Below, one piece after another: positions 61,029 through 64,000 of a DNA stretch of 64,000 nucleotides. The DNA is from Variovorax sp. PAMC26660. Lineage in GTDB: Bacteria > Pseudomonadota > Gammaproteobacteria > Burkholderiales > Burkholderiaceae_C. The notes beneath the pieces were generated by a model. That model was not told the DNA's origin. It saw only the letters and a list, made by a program, of their open reading frames with translations, and made no database searches. Made by a program: the position numbers and the translations under genes. The stretch is from the NCBI RefSeq assembly GCF_014302995.1, contig NZ_CP060295.1, positions 3,215,501 to 3,279,500 on the forward strand. The letters run 5' to 3'. How positions within the stretch are numbered: the first letter of the stretch is position 1; the number at the start of each line of letters is the position of its first letter.

Positions 61029-61943
61029 ATGGCCGCAACACCCGATCTGCCGCTGGAACTGGTACGCGCTTTTGTCCGGGTGGCCGCGCACCAGAGCTTT
61101 GCGCGTGCCGCGCACGATTTGCGGATCACGCCTTCTGCCGTCAGCCGACAGATCAAGCTGCTCGAGCAGACCCTTGGGGTGCAGCTTTTCTTTCGCACGA
61201 CCCGCACGATGTCGCTCACCGACGCGGGCATGACCTACCTCGCTGCAGCGCGCGAAGCATTCGACCGGCTCGAAGTCGCGGGTCAGGCGCTGGGCCGCAT
61301 GCGCGACGAAGTGCGGGGCGAGTTGCGGATCAGCGCACCGGTGGCGTTCGGACGCCGCTACATCGTGCCGGTGCTGCCGGCGTTCATGGACCGCCACCCG
61401 AAGCTGTCGTTGGACCTGGTGATGACGGACAGCTTCGTGGACCTTGCGGCCGAGGGCGTGGATGTGGCCGTTCGCATCGGCAGGTTGGAAGACTCAGCCT
61501 TGCGTGCGCGCAAGCTCGCAGCGAACCGCCGGGTGCTGGTGGCCAGCCCGGCGTACATCAGGCGCCGGGGTTCACCCAAGACCATCGAAGACTTGAAGCA
61601 GCACAGCTGCATCGTCCTCACGGTCAACCGCGATGGCGAGCAATGGCGCTTTTCCGACGATCAGGGCCAGGAGTTTTCCGTCAAGCCGAAGGGCGTGCTG
61701 CGGGCCAACAACGGCGACGCGGTGCTCGAATTTGCCAAGGCGGGGCGCGGCATTGCGTTCCTGTCCGCAGTGCTGGTGCGCGACGCGCTGGAAGAAAAAT
61801 CGCTGGTGCGCGTGTTGCCCAGGCACGGCGGTGCGGACGCCAGCGTGCATGCCGTCTTCCTGGTCGATCCGCTGCTGAATCCGAAGGTGCGCGTGCTGAT
61901 CGATTTCCTGATCGACCTGCTCAAGCCGCCATCCGCAGCCTAG
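61029..61943 (+). CDS. LysR-family transcriptional regulator
   Basis: A 304-residue regulator. N-terminal winged helix LVRAFVRVAAHQSFARAAHDLRITPSAVSRQIKLLEQ, then a periplasmic-binding-protein-like effector domain with RGELRISAPVAFGRRYIVPVLPAF. It is divergent from the RidA-PhzF gene with only 73 bp between, so it most likely regulates that gene. Its end overlaps the end of the converging AraC gene by 4 bp. Confidence 0.93.
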   Translation: MAATPDLPLELVRAFVRVAAHQSFARAAHDLRITPSAVSRQIKLLEQTLGVQLFFRTTRTMSLTDAGMTYLAAAREAFDRLEVAGQALGRMRDEVRGELRISAPVAFGRRYIVPVLPAFMDRHPKLSLDLVMTDSFVDLAAEGVDVAVRIGRLEDSALRARKLAANRRVLVASPAYIRRRGSPKTIEDLKQHSCIVLTVNRDGEQWRFSDDQGQEFSVKPKGVLRANNGDAVLEFAKAGRGIAFLSAVLVRDALEEKSLVRVLPRHGGADASVHAVFLVDPLLNPKVRVLIDFLIDLLKPPSAA

Positions 61944-62920
61944 TGTGTGAGCGCAGGCGACGCGGCCCGTTCGGCCTCGCGCCGCTGGAACTCGCGCGGC
62001 GACACGCCGTACTGCGCCTTGAACACGCGGCAGAAATGCGCGCTGCTGTTGAAGCCCCAGGCAAAGGCAATCTCCGACACCGAGGTGCGGCGGCCCGCCG
62101 CATTGCGCAGCGCTTCGCTGCAGCGCTCCAGCCGCATCTGCCAGATGAAGCGGTCGAGCGTCTGGTCTTCGTCCTCGAACACGCGGTGCAGGTAGCGCTT
62201 GGAGCAGCGCAGTTGCTGCGCGATGAGGTCCAGCGACAGCGAGGGGTCGGCCAGGTGCGCGTGCACGAACTGCTTCACGCGCGCCTTCAGGACGCCCGGC
62301 ACCGGGTGCGCACCGAACTGCTCGTCGGAATGCGTGGCCAGCGTCGATGCCAGCAGGCCCAGCACGGTGTCGCTGACCGAGCGGCCAACCGCGTTGGGCA
62401 ACGAAGGCAACTGGTCGGCCAGTGAGGTCAGGAACGAGCCGAGCACCGCATAGAGGCCCTGCATGGCGGGCGTGTGCGCCTCGCAGGTGTGCAGGTCGGG
62501 AATCTTCATGCCCTTGAACTGCTGGCGCGGGATCGTGATGGCGAGCAGGCGCGAGCGCTCCGGGTTGGTGATGGCGTAGGGCACGCGCGGGTCGTACAGG
62601 CTCCAGTCGCCGGGGTGCAGGTGGAACTCGCGGTCTCGCTGCGAGATGTGACCATGGCCTTCGAGCTGCAGCACCAGCTTGTAGTGCTCATCGAGCACGA
62701 TCTCGTGGCGCGTGTCGGGCCGCGCCACGCGGTGCGAGGGCGCCTCGATCATGAACATGCCGAGCGGCCCGAGTTCATAGGCGTCCATGCGCGCGTCGAA
62801 GGTGCCGGTGTCCAGGCACTGCACGCGCAGCGCGCCGAAGTACGACTCGTTGATGCGTCCCCAGCAGGCTTGCCGGTCCGCGGGGTGTTCGAGCAGCGTG
62901 CTGAAGTGGTTTGCGTTCAT
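61940..62920 (-). CDS. AraC-family transcriptional regulator, FeaR-like
   Basis: A 326-residue regulator. N-terminal AraC-binding-like domain (YFGALRVQCLDTGTFDARM, LVLQLEGHGHISQRDREFHLHPGDWSLYDPRVPY) and C-terminal double helix-turn-helix (LDLIAQQLRCSKRYLHRVFEDE; VSEIAFAWGFNSSAHFCRVFKAQYGVSPREF). This is the FeaR/AraC_binding_2 type, which often controls aromatic amine or aldehyde catabolism. Targets are unknown. Confidence 0.9.
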   Translation of the reverse strand: MNANHFSTLLEHPADRQACWGRINESYFGALRVQCLDTGTFDARMDAYELGPLGMFMIEAPSHRVARPDTRHEIVLDEHYKLVLQLEGHGHISQRDREFHLHPGDWSLYDPRVPYAITNPERSRLLAITIPRQQFKGMKIPDLHTCEAHTPAMQGLYAVLGSFLTSLADQLPSLPNAVGRSVSDTVLGLLASTLATHSDEQFGAHPVPGVLKARVKQFVHAHLADPSLSLDLIAQQLRCSKRYLHRVFEDEDQTLDRFIWQMRLERCSEALRNAAGRRTSVSEIAFAWGFNSSAHFCRVFKAQYGVSPREFQRREAERAASPALTH

Positions 62921-63050
62921 GCCGTGGGTCTCTGTGGTTGCGCCGAAGGCGCTTGCGCAGGATAGGCATGCAGGGGCTCGCCATCATCGGTGTTTCCACC
63001 CGGACCGAGGGGGCCGGTGCGTTCCCGGTACACACGCAGTGCACGCTCGG

Positions 63051-63986
63051 TCAATGAACGGGTTTGCCGCCGAGGACCTCGGCCATCAATGAAACCAGCC
63101 ACTGGAGCCCCAGATCGCCGTCGCGGGCCGCCGTCCACAGCAGCGATACGGCATAGCTCGGCGTTTCGAAGGGCAGCGGGCTCACCGCCAGCCCGAGTGC
63201 ATCGCGCCAGGTGGCCGCGGCGAAAGTGGGCACGGTGGTGATTGCGGGCATCTGCCGCACGATGAAGGGGTTGGTCGCGAAGTTTCGGCTCGAGAACACG
63301 ACCTGGCGCGCAAGTCCCTGCTTGTGCAGCAGTTCGTCGACCAGGCCGCTCAGGTCCGCGCTGAAGGAGGTCAGCAGGTGCGGATGGCGCAGGTATTCCT
63401 TGAGCGTGAGCCGCTTGCCGCGCGCCTTGATGAGCGCGGGGTTGTAGACGCAGACAAACTGCCAGTCGAACAGCGCGCATTGCCGGTGCCAGGTGGCGCA
63501 ATCGGTGAAGACGCCCACGGCCAGTTCGATCTCGGCCGCATCGAGCAGGCCGGGCGCCGTGGTGCGGTCGGCGGCGCGTGCGATCAGTCGCACGCCCGGC
63601 GCCTCGGCCGCCAGCCGCTGCATGAGCTGCGGCATCAGCGCGACTTCGAGTGCATCGCTCAGGCCGATGCGGAACACGCGCTCCGCCTTGGCGGGATCGA
63701 ACACCGGCTTCGCATGCAGCGCCTGCTGCAGCGAGAGCAGCAGCGGCTCGATGACGCGCGCGAGTTCGAGCGCGCGCGGCGTCGGCGTCATGCCGTGCGA
63801 GGTGCGCACGAACAGTTCGTCGCCCAGGGCGACGCGCAAGCGCTTGAGCGCGCCGCTCAGTGCAGGCTGGCCGATGAACAGGCGCTTGGCCGCGCGGGTG
63901 ACATTGCGCTCGTGCAGCAATGCGTGGAACACCAGCAGCAGGTTCAGGTCGAGCCGCCTGAAATCACTTTCGTTGATGTCGTTCAT
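63051..63986 (-). CDS. LysR-family transcriptional regulator, NodD-like group
   Basis: A 311-residue regulator. DFRRLDLNLLLVFHALLHERNVTRAAKRLFIGQPALSGALKRLR is the winged helix in the form used by NodD/NahR/LinR-type regulators (with the N-terminal L-R-x-L-D-L-N-L-L). Effector domain follows. It is 130 bp from the AraC gene and starts 14 bp before the end of the window, so its likely divergent target lies outside. Confidence 0.92.
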   Translation of the reverse strand: MNDINESDFRRLDLNLLLVFHALLHERNVTRAAKRLFIGQPALSGALKRLRVALGDELFVRTSHGMTPTPRALELARVIEPLLLSLQQALHAKPVFDPAKAERVFRIGLSDALEVALMPQLMQRLAAEAPGVRLIARAADRTTAPGLLDAAEIELAVGVFTDCATWHRQCALFDWQFVCVYNPALIKARGKRLTLKEYLRHPHLLTSFSADLSGLVDELLHKQGLARQVVFSSRNFATNPFIVRQMPAITTVPTFAAATWRDALGLAVSPLPFETPSYAVSLLWTAARDGDLGLQWLVSLMAEVLGGKPVH

Positions 63987-64000
63987 GGTTTCAAACGATT

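Overview
The window reads as chromosomal DNA of a high-GC betaproteobacterium of the Comamonadaceae, most like Variovorax. This is inferred from protein character, codon use and gene order (trp genes with ung, tRNA-tuf, rpoBC, rsmB-DUF4390-ntrY/X); no database search was run. Most of it is core genome. The accessory parts are an iron-type signalling operon on the left and a catabolic and transport cluster on the right.

Layout. 1-5.6 kb: the tail of a LuxR-type regulator, then a minus-strand fecI-fecR-TonB receptor operon and three small minus-strand genes of unknown role, two of them preceded by copies of a repeated 89-bp leader element. 5.7-7.1 kb: gph and a chalcone-isomerase-like exported protein. 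7.2-14.2 kb: a plus-strand trp cluster, namely a candidate leader peptide with a Trp-Pro-Trp run, trpE, a GxxExxY gene, trpG, a threonine aldolase, a LysE exporter, trpD, trpC and ung. 14.3-28.3 kb: the translation and transcription block, tRNA-Tyr/Gly/Thr-tuf, tRNA-Trp-secE-nusG-rplKAJL-rpoBC, closed by a strong terminator. 28.3-34.3 kb: a LemA-like gene, rsmB, DUF4390, an NtrY-like kinase, a short NtrX-like regulator and tRNA-Phe.

34.3-48.7 kb: mostly minus-strand housekeeping: coniferyl aldehyde dehydrogenase, a D-threonine-aldolase-like enzyme, nadE, the overlapping trio rep-lipoprotein-pldA, several exported unknowns, priA and hemE, plus a divergent AEC transporter. A 478-bp A/T-richer gap upstream of priA carries a perfect DnaA box. 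48.8-49.1 kb: a nested palindrome of about 270 bp with perfect 29-bp outer arms. 49.1-59.2 kb: a plus-strand cluster of GMC oxidoreductase, SDR, MoaF-like protein, SnoaL-like protein, aldehyde dehydrogenase and a five-gene branched-chain-type ABC importer. It looks like uptake of a small alcohol or amine-derived substrate and its oxidation through an aldehyde to an acid. 59.2-64 kb: a small exported protein, an in-frame RidA-PhzF fusion with a divergent LysR regulator, an AraC-type regulator and a second LysR regulator.

The features most worth follow-up are the nested palindrome, the paired leader elements at 5.1-5.6 kb, the candidate trp attenuator, the RidA-PhzF fusion and the AAA-less NtrX-like regulator. 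I did not find a clear defence system, prophage, IS element or CRISPR array.
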